Shown: positions 24,991-38,069 of the stretch, piece by piece
How the letters are laid out: each line of letters begins with the position of its first letter
Position numbering within the stretch: the first letter of the stretch is position 1
NCBI GenBank assembly: GCA_023525715.1
Contig: CM042012.1
Span: 42,265,528-42,329,527, forward strand
Source of the DNA: Cichorium intybus
Lineage: Eukaryota; Streptophyta; Magnoliopsida; Asterales; Asteraceae
Direction: 5' to 3'
Length of the DNA: 64,000 nt
The notes under the pieces: generated by a model
Told to the model about the DNA's origin: nothing
Database searches by the model: none
What the model saw: only the letters and a program-made list of their open reading frames with translations
Program-made: the position numbers and the translations under genes

Positions 24991-27136
24991 TTTCTTTTGG
25001 TTCGTTTCCTTGAAGGAGAATTGATTATGTTGGCGCCTTAAATGCAGGTGGTGGTAACCATCAGTTCACAGTCGCGTGGCATTTCAGGTCAGTGAAAATC
25101 TTTTGAATATGGTAACCATCAACAGTGGCAAGGAAGACGAGATCGAGAGATACCAAGCAATCGGTAATCAAACAACACGGTCGAGAATGTGGCATATATG
25201 GGACGTTGAAGTGATTGATGACAGAGAAAATGAATACGGTTAGTGATTTTGCATGTGATGTGAAATTGCCAGTAGAAATTGAAACCCTAACTTCATTTGG
25301 TTGTTTGTAGAAGGTTCTCCCAACTTGTTTACCATTCAAATACACCATGGGGTGCATTAATTGACACACCTACAAGGGCGTAGGTAAACGGTAAAGTTAC
25401 ATACATCGATCATGTTGACGTAGATGCGTTTTCGATTCAAGAGCGTAATGGAATGTTAGAATAGCTTTGTTACAGTGACAAGGTATCCGTCTTTTACCAT
25501 TTTCAACTTCCACAAATTGACATAAACCTTGGTCTTGTACCCTTAGTATGTGACAGAGATGTGCATGTGTTTGCTCGGTATGTAAAAATATGTAAGGAGC
25601 TGACTATATACTGTGAACATGGGCGATCGCTGCTAGAAACATATGGTAAATCTCCCTTAAAAGATTTCTTATCAGAGGATGCCCTAAAAATTTCCCCTGA
25701 ATTTCAAACTAAAAGAAACAGGGCAAGTTTATCAAGCCAATGTACTCGAAAACCGATGTTCGATTTGAACCTGAATGCCACTAATCACGGGTGTACTGAG
25801 TTAATTTCAACTGATGAGGAGTGTGTAGTGATGGTATTATATTGATCCCGATGTTGCAAGTTCAAGGGTGCCCCATGTAGTCAGTGAGGTTGCAGCTGAT
25901 GCCAACCCAATGGATCCCAGTAACGAAGCTACTCCAATTATGGCAAACACAAAACCCTCTTGGATACCGTTTGTGGAGATGGAGTCTACGGAAACAAATA
26001 TGGTACTCATAGTCGTAGTAGACACGGATGGTATGGAAACAGATGTCGTAGACTACTACAACTCTTTCTTTGAAAAGCATTACATAGACATTGAGTACGA
26101 TAGTAATTTCGAAGAAGATTATGAGGTCATCATCGAAGACGAATTTGACATTGGTAACGGGTTACAAGATAATTTGTTAGATGAATATGGGAGCATGGAC
26201 AACGATTTTAGACTTGAACCCCACGAGTTGATGAATATGAATGATGTCGAGGTGGATATGGACGAATTTCATAGTGTCGTTGATCCGGTTGTTGAGGGGT
26301 TTCATAATACCGTTGAAGACGAAGAAAACATGCAACCAATTGAGGTTATAGATACAGATAACTTGGAAACTTACAGTAAACATGGGAGTCAAAGAGGTGA
26401 GTTATTGACGAACCTATTGAATCCACGAAGGTGTTCTGCATGAGAAGTTCACGAGGCTGGCTTTAAACTGGGCAAGAGATTTGAGAAAAAAAACCATGTT
26501 AAAGAAGCCATAACTAATCTTGCCATTCATGCCCGGCGAGCCTTATAGGTTATCAAAAATGACAACATTCAGTTAAGAGAAATTTGTAGAGGTGTGGTCC
26601 CAAATGCTGGTATTGATGGGACATCCCAAATTCAAAAAAAGAAAGGTAAAAAGGTAATTTCAAACAAATTACGTGTCCTTGAGTTTTGCTTGTGTCTAAG
26701 GAAATCCGTGATGAAGACTGTGTTATGAAAACATACAACAATATACACACTTGTCTGCAGACCCGCTCAACAAGTCTTGTACACAGGTGTATTTGGCGAA
26801 CAAAATTTACCAATAGATCAAAGCAAACCCTAAGATATATACAGCAGCTCTGAGGACCGAATTAGAAAACACATACAAAATTCGGCTTTCCTTCATGAAG
26901 GTTTTTATGGTTAGAGTTTTGGCTCTTAATAAAATTAATGGTGACTACGAACATCAGTATTCAATGCTCAAAGATTATGTCCTCGAGTTACAGGTTAGAA
27001 ACCCTGGAACCACTATCAATATTGTTGTTGAATCGGAACCCAATTTCAGCTCTCAGACTACAGTCTTTAAAAGGATATACGTTTTCTTGGGTCCATTGAA
27101 AGATAGGTTTAAGCTTGGTCAAAGAGAATTGTTGGG

Positions 27137-27255
27137 CTCCGGTGTTGCCCTCCCTCCTTGAGGTTGAGGGTTCAAGCCTCGTGTAAGGCATAGGTGGAAA
27201 TTAAGGTGTAGTTTAGGAGTAGGTTAGATAGGATTAGATTTGCCGTTCAAAAAAA
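27137..27255 (+). mobile_element. SINE inserted in the MULE catalytic region
   Basis: About 119 bp with a pol III box-B-like GGTTCAAGCCT, ending GATTTGCCGTTC plus poly(A). Flanks AGAGAATTGTTGGG (27123-27136) and AGAGAGGATTGTTGGG (27256-27271) are an imperfect target duplication. Deleting the insert joins RELLG to LDGAF of the transposase in frame, which confirms the boundaries. Confidence 0.8.
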
Positions 27256-28769
27256 AGAGAGGATTGTTGGGGTTAGACGGTGCATTCATGAAAGGCCCTT
27301 ACCCAGGACAGGTGTTGAGTGTTGTAGGATTACCTAGGACACGTGTTGAGTGCTGTAGGATTAGACGGCAACAAGGAAATATATCCATTAGCCTAGCAAT
27401 TGTGGAAGCAGAGACAAAGAGTTATTTATCTTGGTTTTTGGAGTGCCTTGGGAGTGATCTAGACATGGGTAAAAACACCAATTTCACCTTTATAAGCGAC
27501 AGACAAAAGGTATGTCTTCTATTTAAATTGACTTCTTATTTGTGTAAGAACTAACAAAAAGGTTCATATAGGGCTTGGTACCGGCGCATGCTAAAGTGTT
27601 TCCTTCAGCTGAGCATAGATATTGTATGAGGCATGTGTTAGAGAACATGAATTTGCATTGGAGGGGAAAACCATTGAAGGAACACATATAGAAATGTGCA
27701 CGAGAAACAGCTGTCCCACATTTTAATAAAGCCATGCACGAGTTCCATCAATACAACAAACAAGCGTATGGTTGGTTGAAATGCATTATCCCAGAGCATT
27801 GGAGTCGAAGCCATTTCTAAGGTAATTTCAGGCATAAATTGTAACAGTATGTTGTGCTGTAGTGTAATTCAATTATTTACACAAGTTACTCTTATGAAAT
27901 TGCCAGGCAGGGCTCATTCTGACATCCTCTTGAACAACTTATGTGAGGTTTTCAATGCAAAGATTGTAGATGGAAGAGACATACCGATTATCTCTGTATT
28001 GGAATTTAATAGGGAGTATATAATGAAGAAAAATTTTAACTGTTCAACGTCTGATTGCCGAGTCACCAGGTCCTTTAACTCCAACTGCTTAGGAAATACT
28101 AGAAAATAATAAATATGTCGCTTCTAAATGCACTTGCATTTACAATGGCAATGGGAAATTCCAAGCATCAGGAGACTACTATGAGCAATTTGTGGTTGAT
28201 ATGGGACTGAAGACATACACTTGCAAAAATTGGGAACTTACAGGTATACCTTGTAAACATGTAGTGGCTGCTTTATGGGACCAAGCATAGAATGGGGAAC
28301 AAGTGCAGCAACTAGAAGATCTTGCGCATCCATGTTATACTTTGGAGACTTACAGAAAGATGTATAGCTGTACCATAGATCCCATCAATGGACCAGAAAT
28401 GTGGCCTACCTCTGAACGTCCTACAACCTTAGCGCCACCTAAACATAATAAACATGTATGCACCTAATTTCATTCTAAACTATGCTATGAAATGATTTCA
28501 TTTGACGACAACAATGTTATTAACCTTTACTAGGTTGGAAGGCTAAAGGTGAAAAGAAGAAAGACTGATGGGGAAGAAGGGAGTCAACAAACTCACCCTG
28601 GTACCAAAGGCACTAAGTTATCAAGAAAGTACATTACCATTACTTGTGGTAAATGTCACAACCCTGGACAAAATTTCAGGTCATGCAAAGGTCATGGATG
28701 TGACACACAACAGGCACAAACGTCTTTAGCAAGGGCTGCAGGAGGTCGTGGTAGAGGGACAAGTACAAG

Positions 28770-28997
28770 CAGGGGCGCACATAGGGGGACGGGGTAGCCC
28801 GTGCCACTACTCGTTTTTTCTGGGTAAGGGTACAACTTTTCGGAATTTTTTTATATTGTAGTGCCACTAGAGATTTTATTTGTGCTACTAGGCTAGGTCC
28901 AACTAAGGTGCACCAAGTATTAAAATTTTTTTTGTCATTATGTATGCTCGGAAAAAAATGGTGCCACTAGAGTCATTAAGTCATGCGTCCGCCCCTA
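28770..28997. mobile_element. 228-bp hAT-like MITE in the MURA tail
   Basis: Ends CAGGGGCG and CGCCCCTA, flanked by a perfect 8-bp duplication AGTACAAG (28762-28769, 28998-29005). It interrupts a Gly/Arg-rich coding tail that reads on either side. Confidence 0.85.
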
Positions 28998-29171
28998 AGT
29001 ACAAGTGCATCAGGAGGTATGCCTATGGGATCAAATAGATGTGAAGGTGGCAAACGTGGTGCAACTGTAAGAAGAGGTGCATGTGGCAGAGGAGGTGCAA
29101 CTACAAGAGGAGGGGGACTAGCGTTTAGAGGAACAAGTGTTGGAGGAGGTGCAGGTGGGTTAGAAGGTTGA

Positions 29172-29700
29172 GTGTGTCAACTTGTTCTCTAATAACTAAT
29201 GTATGTGTTGTTAACATATGTTTGGTATTCTTCCAAAAAGACAGTATTCAGTAGAGCTACTTATTTAAATTTGTGTTGTATGTGTCTGTATGGTAAGTTT
29301 GTGAGCCTGAAACAATAACACTTATGTTGTGTGGAATTTAGGTGCAGTGGTAGCCTATGTAATCGTGGTATACGGTTTCGAATGTTATGTAATATGTATG
29401 AATTATACCTTTAATGGTAATGAAGGTAACGTAATGAAGAAAGTATGTCTTAATGATTGTTAGTTGTTCCTTTTTCATACACCAATTAGTATATACAAAC
29501 AATGTGTAAGTTGAACGTTGTACCACTTGTGTTCACTAATGAAGATGTTAACAACCATGTATACTTGTTCTATACACATATTTAGATGGTAATGAGAATG
29601 TGAATGACTACAATTCAATGGCTTATTTAGCATCTTCGAGGTTGGTGTCGAGCCTTGTGGTTTCCTCTAGCATCTTGCGTCTGGAAACCAAAAGACCCGG
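29172..29700. other. MULE 3' non-coding region
   Basis: AT-rich sequence after the MURA tail; no gene seen. Confidence 0.5.
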
Positions 29701-30085
29701 TGAAACACCCTCGCTTACGACTTTTAATTAAAACATCAATTTAACCCATGGTTTATGATCCTTATTCAAAAATCATCTTTCACTGGAAACTTTAATTTCA
29801 ACATCTTCAAAAGGACTCATTTCATGCAATGCACACATAGTAATTATGCATCAAGAAGCACATAAAAAGCATACATAAAAGTAGTTGATAACACACACAA
29901 AAGATAGTAGTAGGGATGTGTACACCCGGTAAACTCACCCTAGGTCAACTGACGAGTCAATACTAACTCCACACAAGGTTGATGCATTTGAAGGCGCTTC
30001 TAGACATCAACTCCTCCATCAAAATCCTCCTAGTTGAGTGATAACTCAAGTCCTTAGTCTCACCTCCAAGTCGTTATAATATACC

Positions 30086-30851
30086 TGAAAGGTTTTTAGC
30101 AATCTATGAACTAGAAATCCTAAGTTCACATGCAACCTAAGATGAGGATCTATGTTTTTCTATCAATGAACATATAACAAAATCCTAAGGCCAACAATTA
30201 ATTTCTAAAGAATGAAATATAAGAAAACCCAACCTTTGAATTTTCTTCTTGAAGCTAGCAGCAAAAATATCCTATCTTAAATGAAGTCACACCCAAGCAA
30301 TGGAGAAGAGACAACAAAATTCCAGAGAGACAATATAAAGTGGCACAGAGAATAGAGCCTCCAGGGGCTTCTATTTATAGCCTCCAGGTGGTACAGCTGA
30401 AACCCTAGAAGAGCCCCTTAATGGACAAGCATGTTACCCATTTGGACCAAGCCTCTAAAACCCTAATTAGGGTTTCGAGATTTGTAGAGGCTCCCACAAA
30501 ATCTCGCCACCTTCAGGCTTCCACTGGTCAGCCATTTATTCAACTATTTAATAATTACAAAACCATTCCTGCTCTTTTAATTAATTAAATTAATCATTAA
30601 ATTAAATCCAATTAATTCTAGATTAATTTCTAATTAATTAATATAGTTTCTAATTAATATATTATCATTCTAATATATTAATAAACTATTTATTTTATTT
30701 CTATTGACTTATTAAACATTTAATAAATCAACCTTTCTCTCTACTGAACTTTCTGCCAAACCTCCAGCTATGAGGGCAACCCAAATGGACTTTTCTTCAA
30801 TTAATAAGATAAATAGAATTTATAATCATGGCTTAGACACCTAATCCAACA
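30086..30851 (-). repeat. Copia 3' LTR
   Basis: Minus-strand start TGTTGGATTAGGTG, end AAACCTTTCA. Confidence 0.9.
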
Positions 30852-31708
30852 GTCTCCCACTTGGATAAGACTATGACTTTAATTGTCAATTTATCTTCTG
30901 ATTAATCAACAAATCTCAGCTTCCTAGAAACTGCTGCCGAACTCTGACCCAGTCAGTTCTATCCATAGATAAGTGAATAGATGATCCTTCGTCCAACAAG
31001 ATAATTTCAGACTCTAGACATGGATTAAGATCAATCTTGGTCCGATACTCTGTTTCTCGATTTCTGATTCTCCTTATGACTTTAAGACTACTAATTGATC
31101 ACATCAATTTAGTCCCGGTTGGCCAACACTTTCAGTCATTCAAAATCATCGAGAGGCCTACATGTATCTGTTTCCCATCAGGGTCAAAGAACGAATAAGT
31201 TTGGACTCATATGCTTATATCTTTTACAAGACAAAATCACCCACAACAATACGTTTTATAACATCGAGTTACCAATGCATTTTCGTATTATCAATGAGCA
31301 ACCGCCTCGCAAATTACAACTCATATGTCTCTACTTTAAGATCATAAGATGTTATCGTCTCAACATTGCTTATGATATAATCCATGAAGCAGTCTATTGA
31401 GTGCGGGTTTATCCAATACTCAAATCTCTATTTCTAAGTACTCATGAACGTTGTAGCAATCTCATTGCAATGTCTAGCTCCTTAGACAATCGACAAACCA
31501 GTTCATGACAGTCTTTGTTCATACTTACTCCCTAAAAGTATGAGCGATTGTGGACTTTTGAATAATCAAATTATTCAGGAAGTAAACATGCAAAATGAAA
31601 CACAATAATAAACAATTGACAAAAGCAGTAAACAATACTCATTTATAAATCCCTATTATAAAATCGCCAAAGTAAATTACATTTATATTGTTATAAGTTT
31701 GAAACTAT

Positions 31709-33119
31709 CTAATTACTAAAACTAATATCATCTCTCAGTCCAATGCTCCTGGCATGCTGATTGTGCTTAATCCTACTCAGAGCCTTTGTCAAGGGATCTG
31801 CAGGATTGTCTTTAGATGATACCATCTTTACATGGAGGTGACCTTCTTCTACTCTATGCCGAATGTAATGGTACTTTCTGTCGATATGTCTGGACTTTCC
31901 ATGATCTCGCGGTTCCTTTGTCAAAGCGACCACTCCTTCATTATCGTAGAACAGTTCCATTGGCTCCTGAATGCTCGGGACTACTCCAAGTTCACCGATA
32001 AAGTTCTTCAGCCAAGCCGCTTCCTTAGACGCGTCACTCGCAGCTATATACTATGATTCGCATGTCGAATCAGCCACCGTCTCTTGCTTGGAACATTTCC
32101 AAGTGACTGCCCCGCATTCAAAAGGAACACCCAGCCGACTGAGACCTACCATTGTCTCTATCTGTCTGGAAATTGGCGTCCGTGTATCCACTCAGTTTCA
32201 AAGTATCACTGCCACCAAGGACTAACACCATGTTCTTCGTCTTTCGCAGATACTTGAGTATGTTCTTTACAGCTATCCAATACGCTCTACCAGGGTTTCC
32301 CTGGTACCGACTAACCATGCTCAAAGCAAAGGATACGTTGGGGCGAGTACATGTCATAGCGTACATGATCGACCCTACTGCCGAAGCATAAGGTACCCGA
32401 ATCATCTCAGCTATTTCCTCATCGGTACTCAGACTTTGAGTCTTACTCAACTTTGCATTACTTTGGATAGGTAGCTCTCCCTTCTTGGAATTTTCCATAC
32501 TAAACCTCTTTAGTACCTTTTCCAAGTATGTACACTGACTAAGTCCTATTAGTCTTTTCTTTCTATCTCTCAGTATTCTTATCCCCAGAATATAGGCAGC
32601 TTCTCCAAGGTCTTTCATGGCGAAATACTTTCCAAGCCAAGACTTAACATCTTGCAAGGTTGGAATGTCGTTTCCCAAGAGCAGTATGTCATCAACATAC
32701 AGCACCAAAAAAGTGACTATGCTCCCACTAGCCTTGACAGATACACATGACTCATCTTCACTCCTAGAGAAACCAAACTCTTTGACTTTCTCATGGAAAC
32801 AAAGATTCCAGCTGCGAGAAGCTTGCTTCAATCCGTAGATTGATTTCTCAAGCTTACACACCTTATTAGGATGCTTTGTGTCTACAAAACCCTCTGGCTG
32901 ATTCATGTAAACATCCTCAGTCAACTTCCCGTTAAGGAAAGCAGTTTTGACATCCATCTGCCAAATTTCATAGTCATGAAATGCAGCTATGGCAAGCATA
33001 ATCCTAATGGACTTAATCATGGCTACTGGTGAGAAGGTCTCATCATAATCAATCCTTGGGGTTTGAGTGAATCCCTTCGCAACCAGCCGAGCTTTAAAGG
33101 TGTGTACCTTTCCATCCAT
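31709..33119 (-). pseudogene. Copia reverse transcriptase and RNase H
   Basis: 33119-32118 is a 333-residue open piece with FKARLVAKGFTQ, WQMDVKTAFLNG (first catalytic Asp) and LYVDDILLLG (the YVDD active site). RNase H follows with SGYTDANFQTDRDNGRSQSAG and, in another frame (31960-31709), ELFYDNEGVVALTKEP and KSRHIDRKYHYIR. The RT core looks intact; the break to the RNase H part is near 32120. Confidence 0.9.
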
Positions 33120-33513
33120 GTCGGTCTTCTTCTTGAAGATCCACTTGCACCCGACTGTCTTTCAACCCGGTATATTGTCAACCAAGTTCCAAACCTGATT
33201 GTCGTACATGGACTTGATCTCGCTGTCTATTGCCTCTTTCTACTTGGCAAACTCGGGGCCCGCCACTGCTTCCTGGTAGTTAGCTGGTTCATCCAAATTT
33301 GTCAATGTCCTATCACTGACAAACGTGTCACCATCCATAGTTATATGGAAACCATAAAACTCGGTTGGCATGCTAACTCTACCTGAACGCCTAAGAGGTA
33401 ATGAAACGTCTGTCGGACCAACAGGATCCTCTTCCTCTTATTGGTTGCTAGTTTCTCCTAAGGCTCCTTTATCGGATGACTCCTGAATTTCTTCAAGGTC
33501 AATGGTACTCCCA

Positions 33514-34528
33514 CTATCCTCTTTGGATATGACCTCTCTCTCTCTCTTGAAAGACTCCTCGTCTCGCTACAAAGACCACGTCCTCGGTTTCTCTATAGAA
33601 GAAGTATCCAAAAGACTGTTTGGGATATCCGATGAATACACACCTCTCACTTCTTTCTGCGAGTTTGTCTTGAGTCTCTCGTCTCACGAAAGCCTCACAA
33701 CCCCAGACCTTGATATGTGCTAATGAGGGAACTTTCCCCGTCCACATCTCATGAGGTGTTTTGGCAACCTTCTTGGTTGGGACAAGAGTGAGGATATGGG
33801 CGGCAGTCTCTAAGGCATACCCCCAGAAATTGATTGGAAGCGAAGCTCGACTCATCATGGAACGAACCATGTCCAACAGGGTTCAATTTTGCCTCTCAGG
33901 AACACCGTTTAACTGTGGTGTTCTAGGAGGTGACAACTGTGAAACTATTCCACATTCCTTCAGATAGTCAAGGAACTCGATACTAAGATACTCACCGCCT
34001 CTGTCGGATCATCTTTATCTTCCCGCCCAATTGATTTTCTACTTCATTTTTAAACTCTTTGAACTTTTCAAAGGTATCTGACTTGTGCTTGATTAAGTAG
34101 ATGTACCCATATCTACTATAATCGTCAGTAAAAGTCACATAGAACCGCGTGCCATATTTTGTGGTTGTTCTAAAGGGACCACACACATCTGTGTGTATGA
34201 TGTCCAACAGACCTTCACCTCTTTAAAAGGACCCTTTGAATGGTGATTTTGTCATCTTGCCAAATAAACAAGATTCGCATACATCATCCGATTTAAGGTC
34301 GAATGATTCCAACACTCCATCCTTTTGGAGTTGGGCGATGCGTTTCTTATTTATATGGCCAAGGCGACAGTGCCACAAACACGCCTTTTCTACACCACTA
34401 GAAGAATCAATATTAAACACATTATTACCAAAATTGTCAACACACATTACAGTTTCATACACTCCATCACAAGGGAAGGCTTCAAAAATAAAAACATCAT
34501 TTTTAAAAACAGAAATTGAACCATTCAA
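33514..34528 (-). pseudogene. Copia integrase region
   Basis: The pre-integrase zinc site WHCRLGHINKKR...CESCLFGKM (HHCC) lies at about 34340-34250. The core begins at 34207 with DIIHTDVCGPF, which holds the first catalytic Asp, and FTDDYSRYGYIY. The frame breaks near 33990 and again near 33880, then continues with MVRSMMSRASLPINFWGYAL and the conserved KVWGCEAFVRR. Inserts cDNA into the host genome when intact. Confidence 0.85.
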
Positions 34529-34552
34529 TTTATCAAAAGTATAATAATAACC

Positions 34553-35739
34553 TTATCTGAACAATGCATGAAAAGAAATTATGTTTCTAGCCATATCAGG
34601 CGAATAGCAACAATTTTGTAACTCTAAACTAACATCATTACTAAGAACTAAACTATAGACACCGATCTTGGTAACAGGTGACGTTCGCCTATTGCCTATG
34701 ATCAGGTTCAATCTACCGTGATCCACCTCCCTACTTTCGTTTAGACCCTGCAAATCAGAACAAATGTGAAAACCACATCCGATGTCAAGGACCCAAGAAC
34801 AGGAAGATGATGAGTTTTTAGATATAGTGTAAATACCTGCTTGTAACGGCTTCACTTTGCCATCCTTAATGTCTTGCAAGTACTTTGGGCAACTCCTTTT
34901 CCAGTGGCCTTTCTCATTGCAATAAAAGCAGTTGGCATCGTTCTGATTCGTGACGTAGGGAATGCCGGAAGACTTAGCTCTCGGGCCATTGCTGGATGAC
35001 CCGACTTGAACCTTTTCCCTCCAATTCTGCTTAGGAGGGCCCTTCCTTTTCTTTCCCTTGCCACTGCCAATTGCCAAGACGGGCTTGTTCACAGAGGGTA
35101 CACTTTTACCCTTCAGTCTATTTTCTTCAGTACGAAGCATACCATGCAACTCAGCCAAAGAAGTCTGAGTGTTGTTCAAATGATACGCCAGCGTGAACTG
35201 GTCATAAGAACTCGGTAAGGAGTTAAGCACTATGTCAACGGCCAACTCCTCATGAACAGGCATTCCCAGCTTCCTTAGCCTATCCATGTAACCTTGCATC
35301 CTTCGCACGTGAGTGCAGATGGACTCTCCGTCCTTAGGCTTGCCGTTTGTGAAGGCTTTGACCACCTCGCACCTCTTGACACGCTCTCGCTTGCGGAACT
35401 TTTCCGCAAGGTCCTTGTGCATCTCGTAGGGCCAGTAGTCCTCATAGATTCTTGCAATTCAGGGTTCATGGTAGCGATCATGAGGCAAACCACTTTGGTC
35501 GCATCATCACAGTGTTTTTGATATGACGTAACTTCCTCGGGAGTAGTAGTATCAGGGTCAACTTCAATAAGCTCAGTCTCGAGAACATACTCTTTGTTCT
35601 CAAACCTCAAAGCCATTTTGATATTTCTAATCCAATCATTGTAGTTAGTGCCATCCAGTGTCACCTTGGAACACAATGACAGAATTGAAGTGACGTTACT
35701 GGAGTTTGAGTGGGGAACGGATTGATCAGCAGAAGACAT
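34553..35739 (-). pseudogene. Copia Gag and protease region
   Basis: Gag starts at 35739 (MSSADQSVPHSN) with the LDGTNYNDWIRNIKMAL signature; a frameshift near 35440 moves the frame to 35422-34553. There, RRMQGYMDRLRKLG and NSLPSSYDQF are typical UBN2 Gag motifs, followed by a zinc knuckle CFYCNEKGHWKRSC (C-x2-C-x4-H-x4-C intact, about 34930-34885). The aspartic protease site reads LDIGCGFHIC where D-(S/T)-G is expected, so the catalytic loop residue is changed to Ile. Confidence 0.85.
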
Positions 35740-36981
35740 CTATAAAAGAAGGTAGTTTAATTAGATATATAAATATTATCCTTAGAATTCACCCAATATA
35801 ATAATAAGGCTAGGACCCAACTATAACAATTCACAATATAGAAGAGGGATGCTGTAATCTAATTATAAATCTTATAAAGGTAGGCGAATGACGATTCAGC
35901 CAATTCCACCGCGGAAGATAATCATATTATAATGGAATTCCTAGTTTCTTTTGAGATTTATTGAATTGTTCAATAGCATGTTTAATCTCGGATATGCCCC
36001 ACTGTTTGTGACTAGGATACCAAGGATCACAAGTCGGGTGTGAATAACCATGCAAATTAGCTTGGTACTCTCGAAGTCAATTACCATCTCAAATTGACGT
36101 GCCGGTTAACCACACACGCTCCATCAACAATGGTAAGATCGAGAAACCCATTGCAACTCTTTGTGAACCCCTATTGGTGTGCTGGTAAACCACACACGCT
36201 CCACCAATATTTCACAAAGTGCAATGTGCAATCCCATGGATTAGCCTCAATTCACATTTTTCCTAAAGTAACTAGATTGGGATTTTATGAATTGTTTTAG
36301 TACTTTCAATAATAGCATTATACTTTTAAGAGGCTTAAGCGGTCCTATCAAACCCGTTCGGCTAACGACACTCGACTGACCAGGAGAGCGGTGGGTGAGA
36401 GTGGACACCTATTAGACTACCATTTTATAGGCAGTCGCCTTATACCCTCTTTATAGGACAGTTTTGTGAATGAGGCCTACTAACGGTAAGACTAACCAAT
36501 TTTATCTTATATATAAAATATTAACTATTAATCATAAATATATAAGATGTATTTTAAACCTTTTAAAATATTTTTGATTTAATCTTTTAATATTTTCTCT
36601 AATTAAACAATTTTTTCGAAAATTTAAATTTAAATCTTTAAGTGATTTAATTTATCTTTTAATTAACAATTAATTAAATTAATTAAATCAAGATAGGTAT
36701 CACAAAATTAATCAAATTAATTTACCTATGTTAAACCCCTAGTGATCGAAAATTGCAAGCAAGGGTTTAAGGTTTCCAGTTTTTAAATAATCAAAATTAC
36801 CAAAATTAAGAAACCTGCAAAACCCTAGGGCCCAAAATCGCAGACAAGGGGTGGAGGCTATGGTTTTCAAAACCCTAGCCACCAAAATCGATGATGGCCT
36901 CCCAAGGGTATATTTTTTGAAAATAACCCTTAAGCATATAAGCAGTTATAACAATTCACAAGAAAAACAAGTAAGGCCCAC
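35740..36981 (-). other. Copia 5' leader
   Basis: Non-coding, AT-rich. Contains two copies of a short unit with CACACACGCTCCA(T/C)CAA (about 36110 and 36190). Confidence 0.6.
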
Positions 36982-37748
36982 TGAAAAGTTTTTAGCAATC
37001 TATGAACTTAAAATCCTAAGTTCACATGCAACCTAAGATGAGGATCTACGTTTTTCTATCAATGAACATATAACAAAATCCTAAGGACAACAATTAATTT
37101 CTAAAGAATGAAATATAAGAAAACCAACCTTTGAATTTTCTTCTTGAAGCTAGCAGCAAAAATATCCTGCCTCAAATGAAGTCACACCCAAGCAATGGAG
37201 AAGAGACAACAAAATTCCAGAGAGACAGTATAAAGTGGCGCAGAGAATAGAGCCTCCAGGGGCTTCTATTTATAGCCTCCAGGTGGTACAGTTGAAACCC
37301 TAGAGGAGCCCCTTAATAGACAAGCTTGTTACCCATTTGGACCAAGCCTCTAAAACCCTAATTAGGGTTTCGAGATTTGTGGAGGCTCCCACAAAATCTC
37401 GCCACCTTCAGGATTCCACTGGTCAGCCATTTATTCAACTACTGAATAATTACAAAACCAGTCCCTGCTCTTTTAATTAATTAAATTAATCACTAAATTA
37501 AATCCAATTAATTCTAGATTAATTTCTAATTAATTAATATAGTTTCTAATTAATATATTATCACTCTAATATATTAATAAACTATTTATTTTATTTCTAC
37601 TAATTTATTAAACATTTAATAAATCAACATTTCTCTCTACTGAACTTTCTGCCAAACATCCAGCTATGAGGGCAACTCAAATGGACTTTGTTTCAATTAA
37701 TAAGATAAATACAATTTATAAGTCATGGCTTAGACACCTAATCCAACA
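36982..37748 (-). repeat. Copia 5' LTR
   Basis: Partner of 30086-30851, with the same termini and a few substitutions and a 1-bp indel. Confidence 0.9.
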
Positions 37749-37992
37749 ATACCTCCTTCTTACAAGACACGAATGGAAGGTGTCATACTCGTTTCATCTA
37801 AAAGTCGCATTATAATTACTTCTTTGAACTAAGAAGGAACTATCATCCACTATCCCAAAATGAAATTTTTAGCCCTCTAATATAAGGAAAATCTTACTTA
37901 AAACATCCCCAAAGTTTGGCATTAAAACAAGGACCCAAAGCCCAAACCATAAAGCTCAAAACACAAAAAGTGACAAATCTGAACAGACCCAG

Positions 37993-38069
37993 TTACACGG
38001 GTCGTGTAAAGTGCAGCAGATTGCACAGACCCTTTCACACGGGCCGTATTCTGCAGCACGGGTCGTGTA
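37993..38069. repeat. CACG-N3-CGTG palindromes in the split LTR
   Basis: TTACACG-GGT-CGTGTAA at 37993-38009 is a perfect 7-bp-arm palindrome. GCACGGGTCGTGT (38056-38068) and a degenerate TCACACGGGCCGTA lie close by. Confidence 0.8.

Larger units (their letters stand above)
25318..29171 (+). pseudogene. MURA-like Mutator transposase, broken
   Basis: Domains in order: PB1-like N-terminus (about 25318-25845; KVTYIDHVDVDAFSIQE, QLPQIDINLGLVP); acidic linker (25868-26443, rich in Asp/Glu); Mutator DNA-binding region (about 26450-26620; FKLGKRFEKKNHVKEA, KNDNIQLREICRG); DDE catalytic region (about 26895-27800) with LLGLDGAFMKGPYPG holding the first Asp and FISDRQK the second; SWIM zinc finger about 28215-28290 (YTCKNWELTGIPCKHVVAAL); zinc knuckle C-x2-CH-x2-G near 28650; and a Gly/Arg-rich tail to 29171. 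Many stops and frameshifts interrupt it, and two insertions (SINE 27137-27255, MITE 28770-28997) split the catalytic core and the tail. Non-functional now. Confidence 0.85.
30086..37748 (-). mobile_element. Complete Ty1/copia retrotransposon
   Basis: Two LTRs of about 766 bp (30086-30851 and 36982-37748) in direct repeat, flanked by a perfect 5-bp duplication ATACC (30081-30085, 37749-37753). Internal order on the minus strand is gag, protease, integrase, reverse transcriptase, RNase H, as in Ty1/copia. A polypurine-type CCAAGTGGGAGAC precedes the 3' LTR (30864-30852). No standard Met-tRNA primer site is seen just inside the 5' LTR. The LTRs differ at roughly one site in 25 by eye, suggesting fairly recent insertion. 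Confidence 0.92.

Noticed and set aside
36110..36210. Short repeat with CACACACGCTCCA considered as a CRISPR-like or regulatory array
   Set aside because: Only two units, inside the Copia leader of a plant element.
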